Source of the DNA: Anaerolineaceae bacterium | GTDB taxonomy: Bacteria; Chloroflexota; Anaerolineae; Anaerolineales; Anaerolineaceae | Direction of reading: 5' to 3' | Length of the DNA: 33,338 nucleotides | Assembly (NCBI GenBank): GCA_019429225.1 | Contig: JAHYJK010000016.1 | Span: 1 to 33,338 of the forward strand | In this document: positions 14,997 to 23,019 of the stretch, one piece after another | How positions within the stretch are numbered: the stretch's first letter is position 1 | How the letters are laid out: each line of letters begins with the position of its first letter | Notes under the pieces: model-generated | Told to the model about the DNA's origin: nothing | The model's input: only the letters and a program-made list of their open reading frames with translations | Databases searched by the model: none | Program-made: the position numbers and the translations under genes

Positions 14997-17408
14997 TTAC
15001 GGTAATGACCAGACAAAAAACTTTTCAGAATTCCATCCAAATAAGTGGCGACCATTTTTAGAAAATTCAATCATTTCCAGATCTGCAGCGTTCAGAGAAA
15101 CGCGCTGAGCGCCAAATTTTACATCCCAAACCCGTAAGACACCATTTTGATCCAAAACTGCAATCAATTCTGAAGTAGGAGAAATGCTGATGGATTGAAC
15201 CGCAGAGGAAAATTTATCCAATTTGAGCATTTCTGTTTGACTTTGTAAATCAAACAGCTGAACGATCGTCTGACTGTTAATGATTTGTTCAACTGCGACC
15301 CAATCTCCATCGGGAGAGATTTCAAATGTTGGTAACCGGCAATTCCCATCCTCACAAACTGCTGGGAAATCAACCACTTTTTGATCCTGAAATATATTCC
15401 AGATGGACAATTGCACACCATTTTGTTCAGCATCGGTTTCGATGCCAATCACTTCCCAATTATCAGAAAGTCCATAATCAGGCGCTGCCAGATCTGGTTT
15501 ATCATCAACCCCACCAAACCCGTTATAAATTTCACCTGTATCAAGTCTTCGCAATGACACGCCACCGGTGTCTGCTTCGAGCATTACCAGACGATCATCA
15601 GCAAAAAGCACATCAGCATTGGCACCCAAATCGAATTGATATAAAGGTGTTGCATCCAGGGTATCCACACCCACCAGACTTCCACTCATTCCAGCAGCCA
15701 ATATCCAGCCATTTTCACTGAATTTGACCTCAAATCCCTGTGGAGCAACCGTTTCCGTGGCGATCGCCTTCAATTCGTCGACACTGATTTCAAAGTATCC
15801 ACGGGAAAGTCCTGTGGGAATATCAAATATGCTGATCAATCCAAACGTACCCGCAGCGATCGTACTACCATCTGGAGAATAATCCACTGAGATCGTCCTT
15901 GGAAAATTGTTGCCTGCAAACACACGATTAACAGCAATCGCATCAAAAATAAAACTTTGATCCAATGTACCAATCCTTAGATTCCATAAATACACCGTAA
16001 AATCATCAGAAGCACTTACCAGGTAATTTCCATCCATTGAAAAAACCATATCTGTAACATTGGATGTGTGCGCATTCAACTCAAATAATTGACTGCCATC
16101 AGCGGCATTAAAGACAGTTATTGTCTCGCCATCAGCGTATGCCACCCGGTTTCCATCCAGGGAGGTGACCACGGCATCCACGAATTCTCTTTGAAGCTTA
16201 AGCTGTAATGAGCCAGCATTGTCAGCGTTGATAACTTTATCACTGAGCGCCACCAATGGTGTAGCAGTCGGAATCGTTGTTGCTGTCGCGGTAGGCAGTG
16301 GTGTTGTTGTTGCTGTAGGAGGCATGGTAGCGGTTGCAGTCATTTCTGGTTGAACAACCAGCACCTGAGTTGCCGTGATGGACGGAACTCTGCCTGTAAA
16401 TTTGGAATAGTTCAAGATGACAAAAACCGCTGCCACACATAAAACTGCGATCAGAATGAACAATCCGGAAACCAGAATCACCATATTACGGTCTTTTTTC
16501 TTACGCCTGCGTTCGAATTCTGCTACACCACTTTCAATCACATGATCTTCCACCAATTCATCTTCTTGCATCAGGGTGCGAATTCGATCTGTATCTTCTT
16601 CGGACACGTCTGGTGTATTGATCAGCGTTGGTGTATCCTCCGTAAACCCTAAATCAAAGGCTGTTAACGCTTCATCTGTTTCTTCCAAACCCGTTCTGTC
16701 AGACTCAGAAAAGAGACCTAACAATTGGTCTTCTTCTTCGCTTTGTTCTAAACCAAAATTAAAATCCTCATCGAATTCAAAGGCTTTTTCTGCTGGAAGA
16801 TCTATTTTTTCATCCTGAAATAAGGTAGAGAGATCCGGTTCGAATTCCAACTCAGTTGGTTGGACTTCCTCAATTGGTTCGTCAAAAACAAAACCAACCG
16901 GTTCATCTTCCTCAATTTTATTATCCACAAATACCTGAGAAGATTCCGGTATAAATTCAGTTTCACCCTCTTCTTTGAATGGAGCAATTTCTTCTTCATT
17001 TTTCCGTAAATCGATTACTTCATCAAAATCCGAAACCTCTGAAACAATAAAGGAACCATCAAAACCAATGATAGCTCCTGTATGTCCTGTGCGTTCTGGC
17101 ATTGAAGGATCAAAAGTCGCACCTTCTTTAAAGGGAGCTGCAGAAGGTGCTTGTTCAGCATCCAGATCCATTTTTTCTTGTAATTTTTCAATGGCCATTT
17201 TTGTGATTCTGCTGTTTGGATTTTCCAACTGACAGGCTAAAAGAACTTTCATTCTGTCAGTATCCGAAGAAAGCGTTTCCGCTAACCACATCCAGGCCAT
17301 TTCATTGGTGGGTTCGTTTCGGATGATTTCAAAAATCATCTTGCGCGCTTCATCTAATTTTGACGCCCGAATTAAGGCAATAGCTTCATAAAGCATTTTT
17401 GATGACAT
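14997..17408 (-). CDS. Membrane-anchored WD40-repeat protein with TPR-like cytoplasmic head
   Basis: Protein of 803 residues. Residues 1-75 form TPR-like helices (EAIALIRASKLDEARKMIFE, NEPTNEMAWMWLAETL). A very acidic disordered stretch runs to about 290, a basic patch ERRRKKKDRN precedes one membrane helix at about 306-332, and a Thr/Pro stalk (PTATTTPLPTATATTIPTAT) covers about 345-385. The outside part is a set of WD40-like blades with recognisable signatures such as VFSMDGNYLVSASDDFTVYLWNL, SPDGSTIAAGTFG and SPTSELIAVLDQNGVLRVWDV. These probably form one beta-propeller used as a binding surface. No enzyme motif is present. The architecture is common in Chloroflexota, and its partner is unknown. 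Confidence 0.85.
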   Translation of the reverse strand: MSSKMLYEAIALIRASKLDEARKMIFEIIRNEPTNEMAWMWLAETLSSDTDRMKVLLACQLENPNSRITKMAIEKLQEKMDLDAEQAPSAAPFKEGATFDPSMPERTGHTGAIIGFDGSFIVSEVSDFDEVIDLRKNEEEIAPFKEEGETEFIPESSQVFVDNKIEEDEPVGFVFDEPIEEVQPTELEFEPDLSTLFQDEKIDLPAEKAFEFDEDFNFGLEQSEEEDQLLGLFSESDRTGLEETDEALTAFDLGFTEDTPTLINTPDVSEEDTDRIRTLMQEDELVEDHVIESGVAEFERRRKKKDRNMVILVSGLFILIAVLCVAAVFVILNYSKFTGRVPSITATQVLVVQPEMTATATMPPTATTTPLPTATATTIPTATPLVALSDKVINADNAGSLQLKLQREFVDAVVTSLDGNRVAYADGETITVFNAADGSQLFELNAHTSNVTDMVFSMDGNYLVSASDDFTVYLWNLRIGTLDQSFIFDAIAVNRVFAGNNFPRTISVDYSPDGSTIAAGTFGLISIFDIPTGLSRGYFEISVDELKAIATETVAPQGFEVKFSENGWILAAGMSGSLVGVDTLDATPLYQFDLGANADVLFADDRLVMLEADTGGVSLRRLDTGEIYNGFGGVDDKPDLAAPDYGLSDNWEVIGIETDAEQNGVQLSIWNIFQDQKVVDFPAVCEDGNCRLPTFEISPDGDWVAVEQIINSQTIVQLFDLQSQTEMLKLDKFSSAVQSISISPTSELIAVLDQNGVLRVWDVKFGAQRVSLNAADLEMIEFSKNGRHLFGWNSEKFFVWSLP

Positions 17409-17573
17409 AGTCGCCTACCCATTCTCTATTAATTTGATCTTCATTATTATGCATAATTTTATCATTTTGAGCAAGTGAAGGACAAAATCATACTTTCAAT
17501 AACTTAACAAATCGAAATTATCCTGAAAATTGGATGATTTCCTCCGAAATTTAACATTTTTTTTTATTGGGGG

Positions 17574-17600
17574 TTGACTCTTTGATTGATTCGGTATAAT
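17574..17600 (+). promoter_or_regulatory. Promoter of the CAP/LysM-ppk operon; near-leaderless start
   Basis: TTGACT (17574-17579) and TATAAT (17595-17600) are 15 bases apart. The ATG at 17609 lies only 8 bases after the -10 box and has no ribosome-binding site, so the transcript should begin at or next to the start codon. Confidence 0.55.
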
Positions 17601-17608
17601 AACTAGTT

Positions 17609-18661
17609 ATGAACAAAATACATAAAATTTTCACCGCCGTAATTTTGGTGATCTTCTTATTTTTGCCCTTTCAGAATCACTCCACCCAGGCTGCACCATC
17701 TCAATCCATAACAGCAGATGAATTGATTACATTGATCAATAATTGGCGCGTCGGTTATGGTCACCAACCACTCATCGTGGATCCAATTCTTATGACAACA
17801 GCATATGATACAGCAGTCTACATGGCCATAAATGGTTTAAGATGGCACATTGGGGATGTCAGTGGACGTATTGCTGCCTATGGATATGGTGGAGGTGCTC
17901 AGGTTTTTGCAACCGAGAATTTCGCTATTGGTCCAATATCCATTGAAACACTAACAGAGTGGTGGAGTGATGAATCTCATCAATACCCCTCTGCAAACCC
18001 CAGTTATATCCATATTGGTGCAGGTGTTTTTCCTTATGGTGACCGTATCTGGTATGTTGTTCACGCAGCTTACACCAGCGCTGACGCGCAATACACTCCC
18101 AATCCTACCCAGCTATTAAACGCTAATACAAGCACACCATCTGTATCCCAATTAATCATCCCGGTACAAACTGTTACACCCAATGAAAATGGTGCCGTTG
18201 TGCATGAAGTGTTACCGGGGCAAGCGCTTTGGAGCATTGCCATTGCTTACGATACAAAAATCGAAGAATTGGTTCGTCTCAATAATTTAAATCCTGAAGA
18301 TCCTACCATTTATGTGGGTGATAAATTATTGATTTTCGAAGCGGTTCGCACACCGGTAAACACAAAAATCTCTCCAACCATTGATCCATCACGGGTCACT
18401 CCAACAGCTACAGCCACCTTGAGACCCACCAGAACAAAAACAGCTACACCCAAACCATCGAATACGATTGCGGTACTGACGCCATCAACTCCACCAGAAG
18501 AATTGAAAAACCAGAATGCTGCAGTGAATGGAATTTTCCAGAACAAAGTTATTGGAGTAATTCTGATCTCAATTTTAGCGCTTGGCATTCTTTTAATTGT
18601 TACTGGAAGTTTTGGTAAAAATTCCAGCCCTCCGGATGAACAGAAAGGGGAAGATGAATGA
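17609..18661 (+). CDS. Secreted CAP (SCP) domain and LysM protein with C-terminal membrane anchor
   Basis: Protein of 350 residues. A Sec signal peptide (about 1-29, ending near TQAA) is followed by a CAP/SCP domain at about 33-160. Its signatures include LITLINNWR, the His in GLRWHIGDVSGRI, the Glu in ATENFAIG, and the late HIGAGVFPYGDRIWYVVHAAY strand. A LysM module at about 196-241 (HEVLPGQALWSIAIAYDTK, then LNNLNPEDPTIYVGDKLLI) should bind peptidoglycan. A Thr/Pro stretch precedes a membrane helix at about 313-331 and a short charged tail. It is probably a cell-surface protein facing the wall. The stop overlaps the ppk start as ATGA, so the two are translationally coupled. The role of bacterial CAP domains is not established. 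Confidence 0.87.
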   Translation: MNKIHKIFTAVILVIFLFLPFQNHSTQAAPSQSITADELITLINNWRVGYGHQPLIVDPILMTTAYDTAVYMAINGLRWHIGDVSGRIAAYGYGGGAQVFATENFAIGPISIETLTEWWSDESHQYPSANPSYIHIGAGVFPYGDRIWYVVHAAYTSADAQYTPNPTQLLNANTSTPSVSQLIIPVQTVTPNENGAVVHEVLPGQALWSIAIAYDTKIEELVRLNNLNPEDPTIYVGDKLLIFEAVRTPVNTKISPTIDPSRVTPTATATLRPTRTKTATPKPSNTIAVLTPSTPPEELKNQNAAVNGIFQNKVIGVILISILALGILLIVTGSFGKNSSPPDEQKGEDE

Positions 18662-20817
18662 CAGAGGAAATTGTAAGCCTACCAACAGAAACGCAAGTTC
18701 TCATCGATGACCTGGATAATCCTAAATATTATATCAATCGCGAATTAGGTATGTTGGAGTTCCAGCGTCGTGTTCTGGAAGAAGCAATGGATGAGCGCAA
18801 CCCACTCTTAGAACGGGTGAAGTTTTTATCGATTCTTGGTTCCAATCTGGATGAATTCTTTATGGTGCGTGTCGGTGGACTGGTGATGCAACGGGATGCA
18901 GGTGTCTATTCAACGACCAAAGATGGTCTTACACCCAATCAGCAGTTGATTGAAATTCGAAAAATTGCAAACAAATTAATGATCGAAAGCCGTGAATACT
19001 GGCACAACACCATAACACCTCTATTGGAAAAGAGTGGTATTCACATCCTTTCATACAGTCAACTGACCGAACGGCAACGTGAGTACGTAAATGGATATTT
19101 CGAGGAGGTCGTCTATCCTACTTTAACACCACTGGCCTTCGATCCAGGGCATCCTTTTCCGCATATTTCCAATTTAAGTCTCAATCTGGCCATCTCCATC
19201 GAGGATGAAGAACAGGAAGAGCACTTTGCCCGGGTGAAAGTTCCCTCCTCTTTACCTCAATTGGTACCTATCAAACGCTCCTCTGGCGGTTATCGTCGTG
19301 ATGGTTCCACCCCCAGACATCATTATTTTATTTGGCTCAGTCACCTGGTGAAGGAGAATATCCAATCGCTTTTCCCGGGCATGAAGATTCTGGAAGTTCA
19401 TCCATTCCATGTAACCCGCAATGCGGATTTTGAAATTCAGGAATTAGAAGCGGCAGATTTACTAGAAATGATGGAAGAGAGTGTCAGAAATCGCAGATTC
19501 GGTAAAGTTATTCGCTTGATTGTAGATAAAAATATGCCAATGCATGTTCAGGATTTATTGGCTCAAAATCTGGATATGGACAAACATGATATCTATGCGT
19601 TGGATTCTCCCATGAACATGTACAGTCTGGTCGACCTATATCCAATTGATTTACCGCAATTAAAATATCGCCCCTTTATTCAGTCATTTCCTGATCGACT
19701 CCGCCAAAAAGAAGTCTTCGATGGTAATGCCATTTTTAGTTCTATCCGAGCTCATGATATTTTCTTGCACCATCCGTATGATTCTTTTCTACCAATTGTA
19801 GATTTTCTGCGAGCTGCTGCCCGTGATCCGAATGTTTTGACGATAAAAATGACGCTGTATCGGGTAGGGAAAAACTCACCCATTGTCAAAACGTTATTGG
19901 AAGCCCGGCGGGATTACGGAAAGCAGGTTGCCGTTCTGGTGGAATTGAAAGCCCGTTTTGATGAGGAAAGTAATATTGGCTGGGCCAGGATGCTGGAGCA
20001 GGAAGGGGTTCATGTTACCTATGGGTTGGTAGGCTTGAAAACCCACTGCAAAATCGCCCTGGTCGTGCGCAAGGAAGGTGAAAATATACGCCGTTATATG
20101 CACCTCGGTACAGGCAATTATCACCATATCACCGCTAATCTCTACGAGGATATGGGCATTTTCACAGCTGATCCAGATATTGGGGCTGATGCCAGCGATG
20201 TTTTCAATTATCTTACTGGATATTCAGCCAAAAAAGAATATCGAAAACTATTAATTGCCCCGATCAACCTGCGCCAACGCTTTGAGCAAATGATCGATCG
20301 GGAAATCGCCATTCACAAAAAGAAAAAGAATGGGCATTTGATTTTTAAAATGAATTCAATTGTCGATCCGGTTATCATTAAAAAGCTCTATCAGGCATCT
20401 CAGGTGGGTGTTAAAGTGAATTTGATTACACGTGGCATTTGCAGTCTCAAGCCCGGAATTAAAGGTTTGAGTGAAAATATTCGTGTGATCAGTATTCTCG
20501 GCCGTTTTCTGGAACATAGCCGCGTTTATTACTTCCATAATGATGGCGAGGAAGAGATTTACCTGGGTAGTGCCGATCTCATGCCTCGTAATCTCAATCA
20601 ACGGGTTGAAATTCTATTTCCGGTTGAGGATAAGGTCCTGGTGCGTCAGATTCGTAAAAATATCCTCGAGCTTTATTTATCCGATAATGTTAAAGCGCGA
20701 ATTATGAAATCCGATGGCACCTATACACGTATCAAACCACATTCGGCACGCACTGCAAAACATGCCCAAAAAATTTTCATCGAACGTGCTAATCGTAAAA
20801 ATCAGACTTCTTCATAA
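18658..20817 (+). CDS. ppk1: Polyphosphate kinase 1
   Basis: Protein of 719 residues, the normal PPK1 length, which reversibly moves the gamma phosphate of ATP onto polyphosphate. The N domain starts with YINRELGMLEFQRRVLEEA and FLSILGSNLDEFFMVRVGGL. The head domain follows at about 110-315. The two phospholipase-D-like C domains carry the catalytic His 463 (GLKTHCKIALV), a downstream HLGTGNYH block, and a second conserved His 620 (LEHSRVYYF) next to EEIYLGSADLMPRNLNQRVE. The start codon overlaps the CAP/LysM stop by ATGA. An aldo/keto reductase gene follows after 16 bases. Confidence 0.97.
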   Translation: MTEEIVSLPTETQVLIDDLDNPKYYINRELGMLEFQRRVLEEAMDERNPLLERVKFLSILGSNLDEFFMVRVGGLVMQRDAGVYSTTKDGLTPNQQLIEIRKIANKLMIESREYWHNTITPLLEKSGIHILSYSQLTERQREYVNGYFEEVVYPTLTPLAFDPGHPFPHISNLSLNLAISIEDEEQEEHFARVKVPSSLPQLVPIKRSSGGYRRDGSTPRHHYFIWLSHLVKENIQSLFPGMKILEVHPFHVTRNADFEIQELEAADLLEMMEESVRNRRFGKVIRLIVDKNMPMHVQDLLAQNLDMDKHDIYALDSPMNMYSLVDLYPIDLPQLKYRPFIQSFPDRLRQKEVFDGNAIFSSIRAHDIFLHHPYDSFLPIVDFLRAAARDPNVLTIKMTLYRVGKNSPIVKTLLEARRDYGKQVAVLVELKARFDEESNIGWARMLEQEGVHVTYGLVGLKTHCKIALVVRKEGENIRRYMHLGTGNYHHITANLYEDMGIFTADPDIGADASDVFNYLTGYSAKKEYRKLLIAPINLRQRFEQMIDREIAIHKKKKNGHLIFKMNSIVDPVIIKKLYQASQVGVKVNLITRGICSLKPGIKGLSENIRVISILGRFLEHSRVYYFHNDGEEEIYLGSADLMPRNLNQRVEILFPVEDKVLVRQIRKNILELYLSDNVKARIMKSDGTYTRIKPHSARTAKHAQKIFIERANRKNQTSS

Positions 20818-20833
20818 ATAAAAGAGAGGTAAT

Positions 20834-21847
20834 ATGGCAGTTATACCTGTTTCAACTCATTACGTTCCCGACCCAGACCGCTATCAATCCATAGAATATC
20901 AACGTTGTGGTCGCAGTGGCATTCAACTCCCTTTGATCTCATTGGGGTTGTGGCACAATTTTGGTGGTGTGGATACCATTGAGAATGGCCGGGCGATGTT
21001 ACGCACCGCTTTCGATCTGGGAATCACCCATTTCGATCTGGCAAACAATTACGGTCCTCCTCCTGGTAGTGCAGAAGAAACATTTGGAAAAATATTTGCC
21101 AAAGATTTTCTACCCTACAGGGATGAATTAATCATCTCGAGTAAAGCTGGTTACTGGATGTGGAATGGACCATATGGAGAATGGGGTTCACGAAAATACC
21201 TGGTATCCAGCCTGGATCAGAGCCTGAAACGAATGGGGCTGGATTATGTTGATATCTTCTATCACCATCGCCCCGATCCTGACACCCCATTAGAAGAAAC
21301 AATGGGTGCGCTGGATTATATCGTTCGCAGCGGCCGTGCCCTTTATGCGGGTATTTCTAACTATCGTCCAAAAGAAGCTCGTTTAGCCATTCAAATACTG
21401 AGACAATTAGGGACACCCTGCCTAATCCACCAGCCCAATTACAATATGTTCGATCGCTGGATCGAAAAGGAATTGTTGGATGTGCTTGATGAGGAGGGAG
21501 TGGGATGTATTGTTTTCTCACCGCTTGCGCAGGGAATGCTGACAGACAAATATTTGCACGGAATTCCTACCGACTCAAGGGCAGGTAAACCCGAAACTTT
21601 CTTGAAACCAGATAATATCACGGATCAGATCCTGGAAAAAGTAACTCAACTCAACCGGATCGCTGGCGAATTAAACCTGAGTCTAGCACAGTTAGCCATC
21701 AATTGGACATTACGCCAACGGGCTGTTACTTCTGCACTCATTGGTGCTTCGCGCCCTGCCCAAATTGAGGAAATTGTGGCTGGTGTTAAGCAGCCAGCTC
21801 TATCCAATGATGTGCTAGAAAAAATTGAGGAGATTTTATCTGCTTAA
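20834..21847 (+). CDS. Aldo/keto reductase, YghZ-like (AKR14 type)
   Basis: Protein of 337 residues with the TIM-barrel plan of NAD(P)H-dependent aldo/keto reductases. The catalytic tetrad appears as Asp and Tyr in FDLANNYGPPPGSAEE (near 62-77), Lys in SSKAGYWMW (near 97) and His in YHHRPDPDTPLEETM (near 140). The insertion NYGPPPGSAEETFG and the YWMWNGPYGEWGSRKYL stretch are typical of the YghZ group, some of which reduce L-glyceraldehyde 3-phosphate or methylglyoxal. C-terminal SALIGASRPAQIEE binds the cofactor phosphate. AGAGAGGTAAT precedes the ATG. It lies between ppk1 and the PTP-like gene in one apparent operon. Confidence 0.93.
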   Translation: MAVIPVSTHYVPDPDRYQSIEYQRCGRSGIQLPLISLGLWHNFGGVDTIENGRAMLRTAFDLGITHFDLANNYGPPPGSAEETFGKIFAKDFLPYRDELIISSKAGYWMWNGPYGEWGSRKYLVSSLDQSLKRMGLDYVDIFYHHRPDPDTPLEETMGALDYIVRSGRALYAGISNYRPKEARLAIQILRQLGTPCLIHQPNYNMFDRWIEKELLDVLDEEGVGCIVFSPLAQGMLTDKYLHGIPTDSRAGKPETFLKPDNITDQILEKVTQLNRIAGELNLSLAQLAINWTLRQRAVTSALIGASRPAQIEEIVAGVKQPALSNDVLEKIEEILSA

Positions 21848-22306
21848 ATGGTCGATCATTGCATCAATGTTATAACCAATTATCTTGAAATTTATCCCTG
21901 GCTGGGAACAGCTGGAATGCCCTCTGATGATCAAATCGAATGTATAGCCAATACCGGTTACCAGGTTGTGATCAATCTAGCATTGGATGAATCCCCAGGT
22001 GCAATCACAAATGAGCAGGAAAGGGTTACCGGGCTTGGCATGAAGTACATCCATATTCCGGTGGTATGGGTGTCCCCACAAATTTCTGACCTCGAACAAT
22101 TCTTTACAATTATGCAGCAGTTAGCAGATTACAAAGTTTTCGTGCATTGTGTGTTGAATATGCGCGTGTCGGTATTTGTGTATCTCTATCGAGTGATTTC
22201 CTTAAAGGAAGACCCCGAAGTTGCTTTTCAGGATCTTCTCAAAATATGGCAACCAGACGAGACATGGCAGACGTTGATGGATATCGCTTTAAAAAACTAT
22301 AGTTGA
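21848..22306 (+). CDS. Protein tyrosine phosphatase-like protein with C-x4-R loop
   Basis: Protein of 152 residues whose ATG immediately follows the aldo/keto reductase TAA, implying coupled translation. The start (NYLEIYPWLGTAGMPSDDQI, then GYQVVINLALDE) resembles the dual-specificity phosphatase-like fold found in small bacterial proteins. The presumed active-site loop is VHCVLNMRVS, with Cys 101 and Arg 106. The normal signature has five residues between Cys and Arg; here there are four and the central Gly is absent. I recall related bacterial proteins with a similar HC-NMR loop, so this may be a family trait rather than damage. Activity is uncertain. Confidence 0.7.
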   Translation: MVDHCINVITNYLEIYPWLGTAGMPSDDQIECIANTGYQVVINLALDESPGAITNEQERVTGLGMKYIHIPVVWVSPQISDLEQFFTIMQQLADYKVFVHCVLNMRVSVFVYLYRVISLKEDPEVAFQDLLKIWQPDETWQTLMDIALKNYS

Positions 22307-22343
22307 GACACCATCCCCGATCCACAGAGATGTTGTCCCGTCA

Positions 22344-22928
22344 CTATTCTTTTTTTGCTGATTCTTCAACTTTCCAGTAAATTCCGTTTTCACGTTTCAT
22401 TAAACCGGTATCAATCATGTCACGTCGTAATTGTGCGTAATCTTCGTGAAACCGTTCCAAAATTTGATTTACTTCCTTCTCCTGGTACCGTTTTCCAGAT
22501 TCAAATTCTGGCAACATGTATTGTAATACTGCGATAAGTTTCTTTCTCTGACCCGGGATGGTTTTCAAAGTTCCATCCGGGTTGGTAAAATTCTTGACTA
22601 CTTTTTGATCATAAGCATCCATGTCTACCTCTCTTATAAATGTTGGCAACTGTTCAGGTGTCAACAACTCTTTAGATAAAGACTCAAGCTTTTTCGCATT
22701 GAGTTGATAAATATTGTAATAACCCTCAGCGCGGGCTGAAACCAAACCTGCTTTGCTCAAACGTGACAGGTGATGGGAAACGGTGGAAGACGCCAGGGAT
22801 AACATCTCCGCCATTTGCTCCACCGACAAATCCTGGTGGGCCAGCAATCCAATAATCTTCAAACGATTGGGGTCAGCCAATGCTTTGAAGAAATTCAAAA
22901 GCTCCTGAATCTTCTCATCATTATTCAT
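22344..22928 (-). CDS. ArsR-family regulator with C-terminal DUF2087 domain
   Basis: Protein of 194 residues. Residues 8-85 form an ArsR-type winged helix-turn-helix (FFKALADPNRLKIIGLLA, SVEQMAEMLSLASSTVSHHL, RLSKAGLVSARAEGYYNIYQ). No cysteine metal-binding pair is present, so metal sensing is unlikely. Residues 105-190 match DUF2087 (VVKNFTNPDGTLKTIPGQRKK, then EKEVNQILERFHEDYAQLRRDMID), a domain of unknown role often fused to such helices. It follows the cysteine desulfurase gene on the same strand after 91 bases, but a good promoter and three phased repeats sit in that gap. Self-regulation is likely, and its other targets are unknown. Confidence 0.88.
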   Translation of the reverse strand: MNNDEKIQELLNFFKALADPNRLKIIGLLAHQDLSVEQMAEMLSLASSTVSHHLSRLSKAGLVSARAEGYYNIYQLNAKKLESLSKELLTPEQLPTFIREVDMDAYDQKVVKNFTNPDGTLKTIPGQRKKLIAVLQYMLPEFESGKRYQEKEVNQILERFHEDYAQLRRDMIDTGLMKRENGIYWKVEESAKKE

Positions 22929-22941
22929 ATTAATTCTTCCT

Positions 22942-22965
22942 TCGATTTATTTCGATAAATATCGA
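22942..22965. promoter_or_regulatory. Phased TCGAT repeats and inverted repeat, candidate ArsR-family operator
   Basis: TCGAT occurs at 22942, 22952 and 22962, exactly 10 bp apart, and the segment also holds the inverted repeat ATTTAT-TTCG-ATAAAT (22945-22960). It covers the predicted transcription start of the ArsR-type gene. Confidence 0.5.
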
Positions 22966-22969
22966 TTTA

Positions 22970-22997
22970 ATTTTATACAAAAATAATATTCTGTCAA
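22970..22997 (-). promoter_or_regulatory. Promoter of the ArsR-DUF2087 gene
   Basis: On the minus strand TTGACA (plus 22992-22997) and TAAAAT (plus 22970-22975) are 16 bases apart. Transcription should start near 22963, inside the TCGAT repeat block. Confidence 0.55.
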
Positions 22998-23019
22998 GAG
23001 GAATTTTGTTCAAGCAGGC

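Noticed and set aside
15164..17232. Other reading frames across the WD40 gene
   Set aside because: They are shadows of the 803-residue gene, whose blades, stalk and membrane helix are consistent with one frame.
20677..20688. A copy of the 12-base UbiA palindrome arm inside ppk1
   Set aside because: It falls in a conserved coding stretch (LSDNVKAR) and has no second arm, so it looks like chance.
22307..22357. Hairpin GACACCATC/GATGTTGTC after the PTP-like gene as a terminator
   Set aside because: The stem has a mismatch and the T-run begins about 12 bases after it, inside the opposing gene, so it is not a convincing terminator.
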